Origin: Deltaproteobacteria bacterium
GTDB lineage: Bacteria > Desulfobacterota > Desulfuromonadia > Geobacterales > Pseudopelobacteraceae
Length of the DNA: 64,000 bases
Assembly: GCA_016182975.1 (NCBI GenBank)
Contig: JACPFJ010000005.1
Span: 1-64,000, forward strand
Direction: 5' to 3'
A program made the translations under genes and the position numbers. Below are positions 6,508-15,743 of the stretch, in pieces (positions within the stretch are counted from its first letter, which is position 1; every line of letters begins with the position of its first letter). The notes beneath the pieces are model-generated. The model had not been told where the DNA came from, searched no databases, and worked only from the letters and a program-made list of their open reading frames with translations.

Positions 6508-9500
6508 CTGACCGGAGCAGGATGACTTTGTTGTGCTTTTTCTCTTTCTCGGCTGATTCATGTGCCCGCCCATATTCTTTTCGGAGTTCGCGCTCAAACT
6601 GTACTTCACAAATTAAATCCCATCGATTGGTTACAAGGAAATCCCGTATCTTGTCTATCTTTGCCCAAAGCCGCCAGCCACTTGAACGATTCCTTCGCGG
6701 ATAATAGTCATCATCAGGTGACGGCTCATCACACCATGCTTCGTAACTGAAAGCAGCTTCATCTGTGTCACTGCAAATCCAGGTTTGATGGTCACTGGCC
6801 TCTCTCGTCAACTTAAGTGTTTTTTCCAGCTTACCCCCTGGAATAACACGCATTTGATTTACTTCATACCTGAAGGGATCGTCATCATCAAAGCGAAGAT
6901 CGCCATCTAAATGAATAAGCCAGCCTTGAAGCCGAAAGGGTTTTGAATTGATCTGATAGTCACTGTTTTCATATGGTAAGCGAAGTCCCCAAACATCATC
7001 TTCAGTTTGAAGTGCACGAACGAGGGCGGGTGCCGTCTCAGGAGACACTAGAGCTGAATTAATCCGAACATGTACTTCCCGCTTAGTGTAATGTGTGGTG
7101 TAGCCGCTACTAACGACGATCCATCCCTCTCGGTTTGGCGCAGTCAATCCCACTTCTGAAAGTAGCTCAGCGCGGTTGATATTTTGTAACCACCCCTTGT
7201 CGGTTCTTGGATCATCTTTCCAAAACCGAAGTTCAAGGGGCGTGGGTCCGCGATGATCAGAAAGCCATTCAGGATCATCAGTCAGCAAAACGTGGGAAAG
7301 CCAATAGCTGAAGCTACCATATTGCCCATCTTCTTCATCTATAACAGGATGCGACTTCAATAATTCTCCAACAATACAATACATAGCATTCCACTCAAGA
7401 TGAGTTCCATAACGTTCAATGGTCGGACGGGAATGGTGCCTATGAGACCATAAATTATATTTTCGATCATCGTAACGAGATTTCCTCGGTTCCTTATCCC
7501 AATAATTAGCTTCGTCGCTGGCCCCCCATTTATCGATGATCCATTGTTCTCCAATTGTAAGTACCTGTTCCTGTGAAACGGTTGGAAAGATGCGAAGAAT
7601 ATCCTCGTACCAGTAGCGAAGAGTGTCTGTCTCATCAAACCTAAACCTGCGCTTCCCGTCACGTGTATGTCCAAAGGACCGAAAACTATCTCTTCCTTTT
7701 TTTGTTTTCCCCTTGATAGTGACATTAACTTTATCAAGCTGATCTTTTTCGGAAACAGTCAGAGTAATCACTCCAGATGCTGCCAATTGCAGCAAGGTTT
7801 TCTTCGCATATTCCTGAATCGCAACATGCGGCAAATCTGACGTAGTCGCAATTTTAAGAATCTGATCTTTATGTGGAACCAGTGCGCTGGGTGTTTCGAC
7901 GCTAATGCGATACAGGGAAATCATCAACCAAAGCTTGGCAGCCAAGAAGTAGAATGGGGCCGTAGGGTCGCGGAAAGATTTATCAACGAGTCGGCATGAC
8001 TGATCGACAGTCGCTTTAACAATATCCAGACAACCATGCCGTGCCAGCCGACGCAATGTGTGAGCCGCTTTCCAACGGACTCTCGTATCAATATCGCTCA
8101 TAAGAGCGAACAGGAAACGGGCAATCGCTTGAATAGTGTCACTCGGGAAGTCGTCAGATATAAGAATGGTGTGGTCTTCAGCAGGAATCCGGTTCTTCAG
8201 CCGTTCAGAGTACCAAACCAATAAGTTGCCCGCTTCATTGTTATCAAGAGCACGAGCAATTTCCTCGGCAATAGCGAACAATGCACGGCTACTGAGCCCG
8301 TCACCGGCTGTTGCAACCCCTGCAAGGATTGTTTTGAGACGTCCCTTCCCATCTAAACCGGCATGATCCAGCATGGGATAAAGCGCAGATTCGCCCTCTT
8401 TGAGATAGCGCGTTGCACCACTAAAATGCGCAATCAAAATAGACGGCAATGTGTCCCTACACCAAAGATTAACGGCGGGAGTACCTTTCCACTCGTCAAT
8501 AGCCTCTCGTAACATATCGATGCGAGTATGTTCCCATAGAGCCTCTTTAGGGACATCGGCGAGAGCGTTCAAAAAAGAAATTCTATCCCGAAGATTTGAG
8601 GTTGCATCTCTCATTTTTCGGAGAAGTTTTCGATCATCATGTCTGAGGCCTGATGCCGCCGCAGCTTGCAAAATCTCCGCTATGGATTCAGGTGTACTGA
8701 AAATTTTGCCTTGTGGGTCAAACTCGAATTCAGGTGGTGGTTGGTAGCCATCACTTCGATATGCAGTGCTGTCATACCGGGTAACAGACTCATTGGTTAT
8801 GCCAATATTCGCATTTTTCAAAAACTCGACCGTATTCTTCAAATGCTCAATCCATTTACCGGCAGAAATGCTCTCTTCTGGAATACGCTCTACAATGTCT
8901 TTACCAAATTTCAGCCGAGATTCTTGAGAAGTTAGCAGCAGAGTTTCCTTTGCAAGCCCCTCGATTACATCTTTGTAAAACAAGGGCTTCTCAATTGCCC
9001 GGCATACCAATTCCTGCCAGAGAGTCCCGCCAGAACCTCCGATTAACAGAGCAAGAGAGCTCGCTACTTCAAGACTGATATTGTCGCGCTTCAAAGCTGT
9101 CAGAAGGTATTGATTCAACGTTTCATGGAGAGAAACCGTTCCGTCGTCAGCCCAGCGACATATGGCAGCCAATGCTGCTCTGTTGTTCACGCAAGTAAGC
9201 GCATGTACAGCAGATCTCCACGGGAAATGATCGTATCCAGATAGACGCTCGGCAACCCCTGAAATAAATGTAAATATATTACTGGCAATGATCCTGCTGT
9301 CATGTTGCGTCGGAATGCATGCCTGATCAGCCAGGACTGATAAGAAGTCAAGCTGATCAAATGCTTCTCGATCTATCTCCTTTGCGATCATAACTGCGTC
9401 ATTAAAGAGTGCCGCTGCATCGTCTCTGCTGATCGGCAGTATGAGCCGGCAAAATCGAATAAGCGCCTCCAGCTTAGAGGACGAAGCTTCTCGTAGTTTT

Positions 9501-12500
9501 TTGATATCGTCTGCAACGCTTGCAACTTGTTTGGTGAGGAATTCTGCTTCAGTACTTCGTAATCTCATCCGCGACCAGTGCTTCAACTGGTTGCTCGCGA
9601 ACGAATCTCCGTAACGGCCTTTAGACAGGACATTAGCTCTTTTGGCAAGATCAGTGGCTTTGATGCCTTCAATGATCAACAACCCAATGACGCTTTGTGC
9701 GGCAACAGTACGAAGTTTTGAACTTTCGTGGTCGTGATCAAATTCATATGAATTCGAAGCAATATTGAGCCTATCCAGCTGTTTTTCTTCTATTTGATGG
9801 CCTTCTTTTGCACATAAAAGAATTTCGAGGCGGGTGTAATAGATGGGGTACAGAGCTTTAAGCTTCTTATGAATTTTTTCAATGTCTCGATTATCAGTAT
9901 GCTGCTTTCTCTTTCCTGTTTTTGCTCCTTTTCCCTTCTCCTGCTTTGCTGGTTCCGGCTCAGGGTTAAGAGACGATGTATAAGTTATAAAGTCTTCCGC
10001 CTTTGTAGTTATTCCGCTGATTACCTCTCTAAGAAGCCAACAACGGAACAGCCCATCAATTCGACACACGTCGAAAAGATAGAGATGCCTCTTCTTTTCC
10101 CCTTCGAGAGCTGACAAAATCAGGTTTACCGCAGAGAGTACAACTTGACTATCCAAGCCAATTTTGTAAGCGAGTTCGCATGCGGTAATAAGAGTATCTA
10201 AAAGGTGTTGTTGCCAGCTTTCATCGCTGTGCGAAGCACTTATGGAATTAATATCCGGAATAAAACTCTTCCGAAGACGTTTTAGAGACCTTTCGATTGC
10301 TACTCTGTCGATTGGTTCACCTGCCATTGCCAGCGGCACCCATAAAAGTAAGTCCCACGGGCTAGGAGGAAGATTGTCCTTGAGTAGTGTTTTAAGATAG
10401 CTGGGCTTACCAGCTGTAATGAGTTGAGGTACAAGAATAATAGCGACGCGAATAGCAATGTCACGTGGTGTCCATCGAAGCAAGTCATGAATTGCGGCTT
10501 CCGGTCCGCCAAGCTCCAGAATGGTTTCAACGCGAGCTGCAATATCACTATCCGTGACCTTCCAGTCATTCATCTCATTGTTCAGGACAGTGCGCCGACG
10601 CTTCAACCATGCTTCATGAAAGTAAAGCTGCTCTCGTGCGGTTGCTCGGTCTCCTGAACGAATCGCGCGAACTGCATCCTGAGCAAGAAATGATCCTTGC
10701 AATTCAATGCGTTCAGGGTCAAGGAGGATTGTTCGTCGTAACGATGAACCGGCAAACTCCACTGAAAGGTCCAGCTCTTTTTCGAGAACTTCGTTGAGAG
10801 TGTTGTCGTCATGTTCGGCTTCGGCGCTGAACAACACCGTCTTGAGGGCATCCGTTGCTGTCCCTGCCTCTTGGCACGCAGCCAGCGATAGCTTAAGCCT
10901 TCTAACTTGAACTTGTCGTCGAACAATTGGGTCAGATATTGCTGCTACTTGAGAGTCGCTCTCAATGACAAACAAAATATCCTTGGCCCGACCGGCTGCA
11001 ATGAGGGCATCCACGATATGAAGTGAGCTATAGTGATCGAGTTGGAACGTAGTGTAGAAGTCAGCTGCTATGTTGGCAGTGACTGCTTTCCGATTATCAG
11101 AACCTTTGTGCTTGATGAAAGCTTCAAAATCCTCATCAGCAATAGTAATTTCACTTCCTTTAAGACGTAAGCCTGGCCACAAGTCGGTTGCAAAATCACG
11201 AACAATATCCTCAGACGTACCGGTAATACGCGCTAGTGCGGAGACGTTGATTGGAGCGGGGAGAAACGCCAGCGTATCAACGAGGTCATCGAATTTCTGA
11301 GGATACCCGAGTTTCTGAAGCGCAGTCTTGAATTGTTCTTTGAGAACATCCGATAAAGACTTTCCTCCAGGAAGCAGTCCAGCAAGCAGCCGTGAAACTT
11401 CGCCTTCAGCCGTTGCGATCGCATATGCCTGTACACGAGGATTGCCCCCTGATAGTTCATGAAACTGTTCAACCAGATTGTCAGACAAATCAGAGAATGT
11501 CGCCTCTAAATGCTGTTTTGTTTCTTGCAGAGAAAAGGAAGGACAAGGAACCTCTGGCGTTCCTGTTGGCAGCTTGATTGACTTGCGCCTGGTGGGATCT
11601 GTGCGGCAGGAGGTGATAAATCTAATGTTGCTGGGTAGGCTGTCAAGGCCAGCACCGAAGAGTTCATGAACAAAAGAGGTCTCCGGAGGAGTCATGTTTT
11701 GAGCAGCCGCAACCGAATTATCGGCTGCATCAATCATGATCAACAAAATCCCTTGTGGAGAAAGCCGTTGTAATGCTTCTCCTGCAGCACGTAAGCGTTG
11801 GATGAATAATTTGATTGTCGCAGGATTTTTCTGGTTTCGAGGAATGAATAGTGGCAGTTCGAGCGATATTGCCAGATCATTTGTTAACTGGAGGAAAGCA
11901 TTTTCAGGCAAGTGTCTTTTGTCGTCGGTCTGAAGGTAACGCCCAGCTCCAAAACAGTCGAGATATGTTGTTACCGATCCTTGTGGTAAACAGTCGGCGA
12001 TCTGATGCAATAACGTAGTCTTCCCACAACCACCAGCACCATGGATTAAGACTAGTCGTTCACCCTTAGTCAGTAAATTGACTACATCTGTAACTGTTTC
12101 GCGTTTAATGACTTTTTGAGGGATCTGAATGTCAGGAGGGCAAGGGAATAGTCCATCGCGCCCGCAGAGACCGAACCAAAGAAACACGTCTTTTTCTGTA
12201 ACGATCTCCCTTGAACGTTCAGGAAGCATCAATTCGCGCATTCTTACCTGGAGTTCGCGGACTTCAGATGAAACATCATTGCCGAGCAAACGCGCAACTG
12301 ACTCCACTACCTTTTCTTTTACAGAAAACCGGGATTGATTGCCACACTCGCTGAAATCCAAGGTTGAGAGAAACCCTTGAAAGTCATTTTCAGCAATGCC
12401 TGATGCTTTAATTAGCTCTTGAAGCCCGTTTTTTGTTGATGGATCAAGATTTGCTTTTTTGAGTGAGCCCTTCCATCTCGTATCAATTAACGTTTTGAGT

Positions 12501-12949
12501 TCATCAGAAATATTTTGATTGCTTACAAGACGGATTGATAAGTGCGCGCCCGGTTTCAGTCTCAGCCTGGCATCTTTAAAATCATCGGCCAATCTGCGAA
12601 TAACGGAGTTGTTTGTCTTCTTTGCACTGTTTTCTAATAGCCGTGCAACAGACCATTTCTTTTCAGGATTTGCAGCAGAATATTTGAGTTGGATAAACTC
12701 AACACGATCAGCGGTTTCAAGTGATGTCCCACCATAATAAAGAGCACAATCAACGCCATCCCAGGTAGGATTATCCAAAGTTTGAGACGTGGATTCCGTC
12801 CTGACGCCTTCAACGCCAACTGCGGTCAATTCAGTCTTGGGTTTCAGAAGCTCAAGTGCCTGGAGCAGCGCCCATAATTCATGAAACTGGTCGCCGGCGT
12901 TTGAGCCGCGAGCACCACCATAATCAACGGATGATGTAACAATACTCAT
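6464..12949 (-). CDS. Giant STAND-type NTPase with N-terminal Cap4/DUF4297-like nuclease (Avs/AVAST-like)
   Basis: 2,161 residues. Residues 1-95 resemble the DUF4297/Cap4 dsDNA-nuclease fold: GARGSNAGDQFHELWAL (13-29), WDGVDCALYYGG (63-74) and EFIQLKYS (84-91), giving a plausible E/D...D67...Q87-x-K89 site. A P-loop ATPase follows with Walker A GAGGCGKTT (304-312), Walker B ILLIMIDAAD (401-410) and a sensor-like RFITSCRT (443-450). The remaining ~1,650 residues are helical repeats plus a conserved-looking C-terminal part rich in Trp and Tyr (about 1,750-2,161), suiting ligand recognition. This order of nuclease, STAND ATPase and repeat sensor is that of Avs anti-phage sensors, which detect phage terminase or portal and then cut DNA. 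The Walker B form DAADN differs from the usual D-D/E. It follows hsdS by 56 bases and is visibly AT-richer than core genes. Confidence 0.85.
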   Translation of the reverse strand: MSIVTSSVDYGGARGSNAGDQFHELWALLQALELLKPKTELTAVGVEGVRTESTSQTLDNPTWDGVDCALYYGGTSLETADRVEFIQLKYSAANPEKKWSVARLLENSAKKTNNSVIRRLADDFKDARLRLKPGAHLSIRLVSNQNISDELKTLIDTRWKGSLKKANLDPSTKNGLQELIKASGIAENDFQGFLSTLDFSECGNQSRFSVKEKVVESVARLLGNDVSSEVRELQVRMRELMLPERSREIVTEKDVFLWFGLCGRDGLFPCPPDIQIPQKVIKRETVTDVVNLLTKGERLVLIHGAGGCGKTTLLHQIADCLPQGSVTTYLDCFGAGRYLQTDDKRHLPENAFLQLTNDLAISLELPLFIPRNQKNPATIKLFIQRLRAAGEALQRLSPQGILLIMIDAADNSVAAAQNMTPPETSFVHELFGAGLDSLPSNIRFITSCRTDPTRRKSIKLPTGTPEVPCPSFSLQETKQHLEATFSDLSDNLVEQFHELSGGNPRVQAYAIATAEGEVSRLLAGLLPGGKSLSDVLKEQFKTALQKLGYPQKFDDLVDTLAFLPAPINVSALARITGTSEDIVRDFATDLWPGLRLKGSEITIADEDFEAFIKHKGSDNRKAVTANIAADFYTTFQLDHYSSLHIVDALIAAGRAKDILFVIESDSQVAAISDPIVRRQVQVRRLKLSLAACQEAGTATDALKTVLFSAEAEHDDNTLNEVLEKELDLSVEFAGSSLRRTILLDPERIELQGSFLAQDAVRAIRSGDRATAREQLYFHEAWLKRRRTVLNNEMNDWKVTDSDIAARVETILELGGPEAAIHDLLRWTPRDIAIRVAIILVPQLITAGKPSYLKTLLKDNLPPSPWDLLLWVPLAMAGEPIDRVAIERSLKRLRKSFIPDINSISASHSDESWQQHLLDTLITACELAYKIGLDSQVVLSAVNLILSALEGEKKRHLYLFDVCRIDGLFRCWLLREVISGITTKAEDFITYTSSLNPEPEPAKQEKGKGAKTGKRKQHTDNRDIEKIHKKLKALYPIYYTRLEILLCAKEGHQIEEKQLDRLNIASNSYEFDHDHESSKLRTVAAQSVIGLLIIEGIKATDLAKRANVLSKGRYGDSFASNQLKHWSRMRLRSTEAEFLTKQVASVADDIKKLREASSSKLEALIRFCRLILPISRDDAAALFNDAVMIAKEIDREAFDQLDFLSVLADQACIPTQHDSRIIASNIFTFISGVAERLSGYDHFPWRSAVHALTCVNNRAALAAICRWADDGTVSLHETLNQYLLTALKRDNISLEVASSLALLIGGSGGTLWQELVCRAIEKPLFYKDVIEGLAKETLLLTSQESRLKFGKDIVERIPEESISAGKWIEHLKNTVEFLKNANIGITNESVTRYDSTAYRSDGYQPPPEFEFDPQGKIFSTPESIAEILQAAAASGLRHDDRKLLRKMRDATSNLRDRISFLNALADVPKEALWEHTRIDMLREAIDEWKGTPAVNLWCRDTLPSILIAHFSGATRYLKEGESALYPMLDHAGLDGKGRLKTILAGVATAGDGLSSRALFAIAEEIARALDNNEAGNLLVWYSERLKNRIPAEDHTILISDDFPSDTIQAIARFLFALMSDIDTRVRWKAAHTLRRLARHGCLDIVKATVDQSCRLVDKSFRDPTAPFYFLAAKLWLMISLYRISVETPSALVPHKDQILKIATTSDLPHVAIQEYAKKTLLQLAASGVITLTVSEKDQLDKVNVTIKGKTKKGRDSFRSFGHTRDGKRRFRFDETDTLRYWYEDILRIFPTVSQEQVLTIGEQWIIDKWGASDEANYWDKEPRKSRYDDRKYNLWSHRHHSRPTIERYGTHLEWNAMYCIVGELLKSHPVIDEEDGQYGSFSYWLSHVLLTDDPEWLSDHRGPTPLELRFWKDDPRTDKGWLQNINRAELLSEVGLTAPNREGWIVVSSGYTTHYTKREVHVRINSALVSPETAPALVRALQTEDDVWGLRLPYENSDYQINSKPFRLQGWLIHLDGDLRFDDDDPFRYEVNQMRVIPGGKLEKTLKLTREASDHQTWICSDTDEAAFSYEAWCDEPSPDDDYYPRRNRSSGWRLWAKIDKIRDFLVTNRWDLICEVQFERELRKEYGRAHESAEKEKKHNKVILLRSDGSISDSKGSIGNW

Positions 12950-13005
12950 ATTAATAAATCCGGCGTGTTGTATTATTGAAGCATAAACACTTCTTCAGAT
13001 GATGC

Positions 13006-14151
13006 TTAATAAAGTTTCCCCTTAAATGCTTTATCCAGAATCGACGGTAAGATGGCGTCTAGCTCGACAGCTGTTTCGGCCTGGAGGCGTTTGAGACCTT
13101 CAACTTGCTGCATTACCTGCCGAAGTTGGAGCTGCGTCTGCATTGATGGCAATGGCATTTTGTAGGCAAGAAAATCTTTGGGATTGAGCCGTCGTCTTCT
13201 AACATTCGTACCGGCACTTTCGCCCGCAATCTGCGGCCAGACAGCAGGTGTCCGGAAATAGACATCAAGGGTTTCCGGCAATACTTGATTTTCTATGACC
13301 TCAAATATCGGGAATTCGGGAGAAACGAAAAGCCCGTCACATTCCTTTGGCACTATGCCGAGCGCACCTTCCCATGCCATGAGTTTTGGATAGACAAAAT
13401 TCCCAGCCTTCAACTGACCGAGCTGCTTATACGCGAAGTCCATTCCCGATTTCTTTTGGCCACGGAAAACACCTCTGCCAAAGCAGTAAACACCGGCAAA
13501 ATGATATGCCTGGTCAGCTGTTACTTGCACATCATGCCCTCTTTGTCTGACCAACTCACACATTGGCGTAAGAACAGCATTCGGGTCTCCGAAAATGATT
13601 GAACGACAAAGCGCCTCCGCCTCCTCCACCGCCTGCCGCCTAAGCCCCCGCGCCACCTCAATCTTCGCCGAAAGTTCCTCAATCCGCGCTACGATCAGCT
13701 GTTGTTCGGCGAGGGATGGGAGGGGAATGGAATATCCAAGAACATCGTTAGGTCGAATAGCTGCATAATTTGTCGAGCCTTGCGCGGCAACCTGATCACG
13801 GAATTCCGGTATTCGGCTGTAAAAGTCCAGAAAACGTTTATTTAGCTTTGCTTCATCTATCCCAAACAGGAAATAATGGCTGCTCACAATGGAGCCGTTC
13901 AATTCATCCGGCACAATTCCAAATCCGCCCACTTTGGCATCAATTTCAGCAACCAGAAATTCACCTGCCTTGCATACTTGTTGTTTCTTGGTCTTAATTT
14001 CCGAGCCGGTGACGACATCACGAAGAACAATGCCCTGAGCATGAAGTTTCACACGGCACCGCTTGTATTTATCCAAATCGTTGATCTGAATAAACTCTTT
14101 ACGGTGGGTCAGCACCGCCCCCAGTGACACTTGCGGCCACGCAGCACTCAT
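13006..14151 (-). CDS. hsdS: Type I restriction-modification specificity subunit
   Basis: A 381-residue HsdS, which sets the DNA target of the type I enzyme. It has two target-recognition domains (about 5-145 and 200-330). Each is followed by a conserved helical region: PLPSLAEQQLIVARIEELSA (about 146-165) continuing into a coiled segment, and PLPSMQTQLQLRQVMQQVEG near the C-terminus, ending AILPSILDKAFKGKLY. The start overlaps the hsdM stop by four bases. The ATPase gene follows directly in the same direction, so the restriction genes and the phage sensor probably share transcription. The recognition sequence cannot be predicted from this. Confidence 0.93.
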   Translation of the reverse strand: MSAAWPQVSLGAVLTHRKEFIQINDLDKYKRCRVKLHAQGIVLRDVVTGSEIKTKKQQVCKAGEFLVAEIDAKVGGFGIVPDELNGSIVSSHYFLFGIDEAKLNKRFLDFYSRIPEFRDQVAAQGSTNYAAIRPNDVLGYSIPLPSLAEQQLIVARIEELSAKIEVARGLRRQAVEEAEALCRSIIFGDPNAVLTPMCELVRQRGHDVQVTADQAYHFAGVYCFGRGVFRGQKKSGMDFAYKQLGQLKAGNFVYPKLMAWEGALGIVPKECDGLFVSPEFPIFEVIENQVLPETLDVYFRTPAVWPQIAGESAGTNVRRRRLNPKDFLAYKMPLPSMQTQLQLRQVMQQVEGLKRLQAETAVELDAILPSILDKAFKGKLY

Positions 14152-15686
14152 TGACCAACACCCGCCAGCACCTGCCGTATCTCGGCCATAATCTCAAGAA
14201 TCCGCTGTTCTTTTTGGACAATATCTTCCACCAACTGCTCTGGCGGCAGATGTTCGAAATCATCTTTGCCGGTAGGATTTTTGATGTCCAGGTTGTAGCT
14301 GTTCTCGATAATCCGATCAATCGGCACTCGCCAAGCGTGCTCGCTCTCCTCCCTGTTGTTCCACCACGACAAACACTCTGCAAACTCCTCAAACTGGATC
14401 GGCTGGGTCTTGGTGTAGTTCTTCCTCCCCTCGGGTAACGGCTGCTCGTAGTACCAGACCTCCCTGGTCGGCCCGGTGCGGTCAAAGAAGAGGAGGTTGG
14501 TGGGGATGCCGGTGTAGGGGGCGAAGACCCCGTTGGGCAGCCGAATGATAGTGTGAAGATTGAACTCTTTGAGGAGCCGTTCCTTGATTCGCCCACAGAT
14601 ACCGTCGCCGAAGAGCACTCCATTGGGAACAACCACCCCGGCCCGCCCAGGTTTGGGCTGGCGCTTGAGCTTGCGCATGATGAGCTGGAGAAAGAGGAGG
14701 GTCGTCTCCGAAGTCTGCATCTCGGCCGGGAAGTTGTTGAGGATACCCTTTTCCTCCTCTCCTCCGAAGGGGGGATTAGTAAGGATGACATCCACCCGGT
14801 CCCGGTCGCCGATCTCGTTCAAGGGGAAGCGGAGGCTGTTGTCCGGATCGATGCGGGGATATTCCAGACCGTGCAAGAGCAGGTTCATCTGCACCAGCAG
14901 GTAAGGCAGCGGCTTGGCTTCACCACCATAGATGCTGCTTGCCTGGAGGGTCTTATGGTTCTCAACCGTCTTGCACTGCTTCTCCAGGTGACTGTACGCC
15001 TCAACCAAAAAACCGCCGGTGCCGCAAGCCGGGTCGAGAATGACCTCTCCCAGTTTGGGATCAAGCACCTCCACCATGAACCGAACTACCGGCCGGGGTG
15101 TGTAGAATTCCCCCGCGTCGCCGGCTGCATCGCGCATCTCCTTGAGCATGGACTCGTACAAGTGGCTCAGGGTATGGATCTCGTCGGATGAGGTGAAATG
15201 GATGCCGTTCACCTTGTTGATAACGTCACGTAACAGGTAGCCGTTGATCATCCGGTTGATGGTCCCCTTGAAGACCGTGGCGATCACGTCGCGCCGATCT
15301 CCGTCGTTGGCCCCCTGGAGTCCGCGCAGGTAAGCGAACAGTCCCGATCCCCTGGTCCCGTCGGGACGGACAGCTTCGTCATTATTGACAAAGGCAATCA
15401 GCTCGTCGCCGGTAATGCCATCTTCCCGGGCTGCCCAATCCCGCCAACGGTAAGGAGCCTCTATGGCTGGGCGGAACTTCTCCCCAGAAAGGATCGCCTC
15501 CTCTTCCCTGATATGCTCCATGTCGTCGAGAAACTTGAGGAACATGATCCAAGTGAGCATGGGGAGACGGTCAATGTCGCCAGAAAGCCCCTTGTCCTTG
15601 CGCATGATGTCGCGCGAGGATTTGACGATGGAGCCCAGCTGCTGAGCGGTGGTGAACAGTTGATCTTTTTTTCTAGTGCGTACCAT
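14148..15686 (-). CDS. hsdM: Type I restriction-modification DNA methyltransferase subunit
   Basis: A 512-residue N6-adenine methyltransferase that pairs with HsdS and HsdR. The N-terminal helical domain is followed by GEFYTPR (192-198), the AdoMet-binding DPACGTGGF (218-226) and the catalytic NPPF (304-307). The start is at MVRTRKKDQL, with AAAGGA six bases upstream; a TTG 15 bases earlier is in frame but lies within the ribosome-binding region. A TIGR04141-family gene lies between this gene and hsdR, an unusual interruption of the hsd operon. Confidence 0.95.
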   Translation of the reverse strand: MVRTRKKDQLFTTAQQLGSIVKSSRDIMRKDKGLSGDIDRLPMLTWIMFLKFLDDMEHIREEEAILSGEKFRPAIEAPYRWRDWAAREDGITGDELIAFVNNDEAVRPDGTRGSGLFAYLRGLQGANDGDRRDVIATVFKGTINRMINGYLLRDVINKVNGIHFTSSDEIHTLSHLYESMLKEMRDAAGDAGEFYTPRPVVRFMVEVLDPKLGEVILDPACGTGGFLVEAYSHLEKQCKTVENHKTLQASSIYGGEAKPLPYLLVQMNLLLHGLEYPRIDPDNSLRFPLNEIGDRDRVDVILTNPPFGGEEEKGILNNFPAEMQTSETTLLFLQLIMRKLKRQPKPGRAGVVVPNGVLFGDGICGRIKERLLKEFNLHTIIRLPNGVFAPYTGIPTNLLFFDRTGPTREVWYYEQPLPEGRKNYTKTQPIQFEEFAECLSWWNNREESEHAWRVPIDRIIENSYNLDIKNPTGKDDFEHLPPEQLVEDIVQKEQRILEIMAEIRQVLAGVGQ

Positions 15687-15743
15687 TACTTTCCTTTGCA
15701 AAGGGGGATATCGGAGCAGAAGCCGCTTTTCAGCTTCAGGAGC

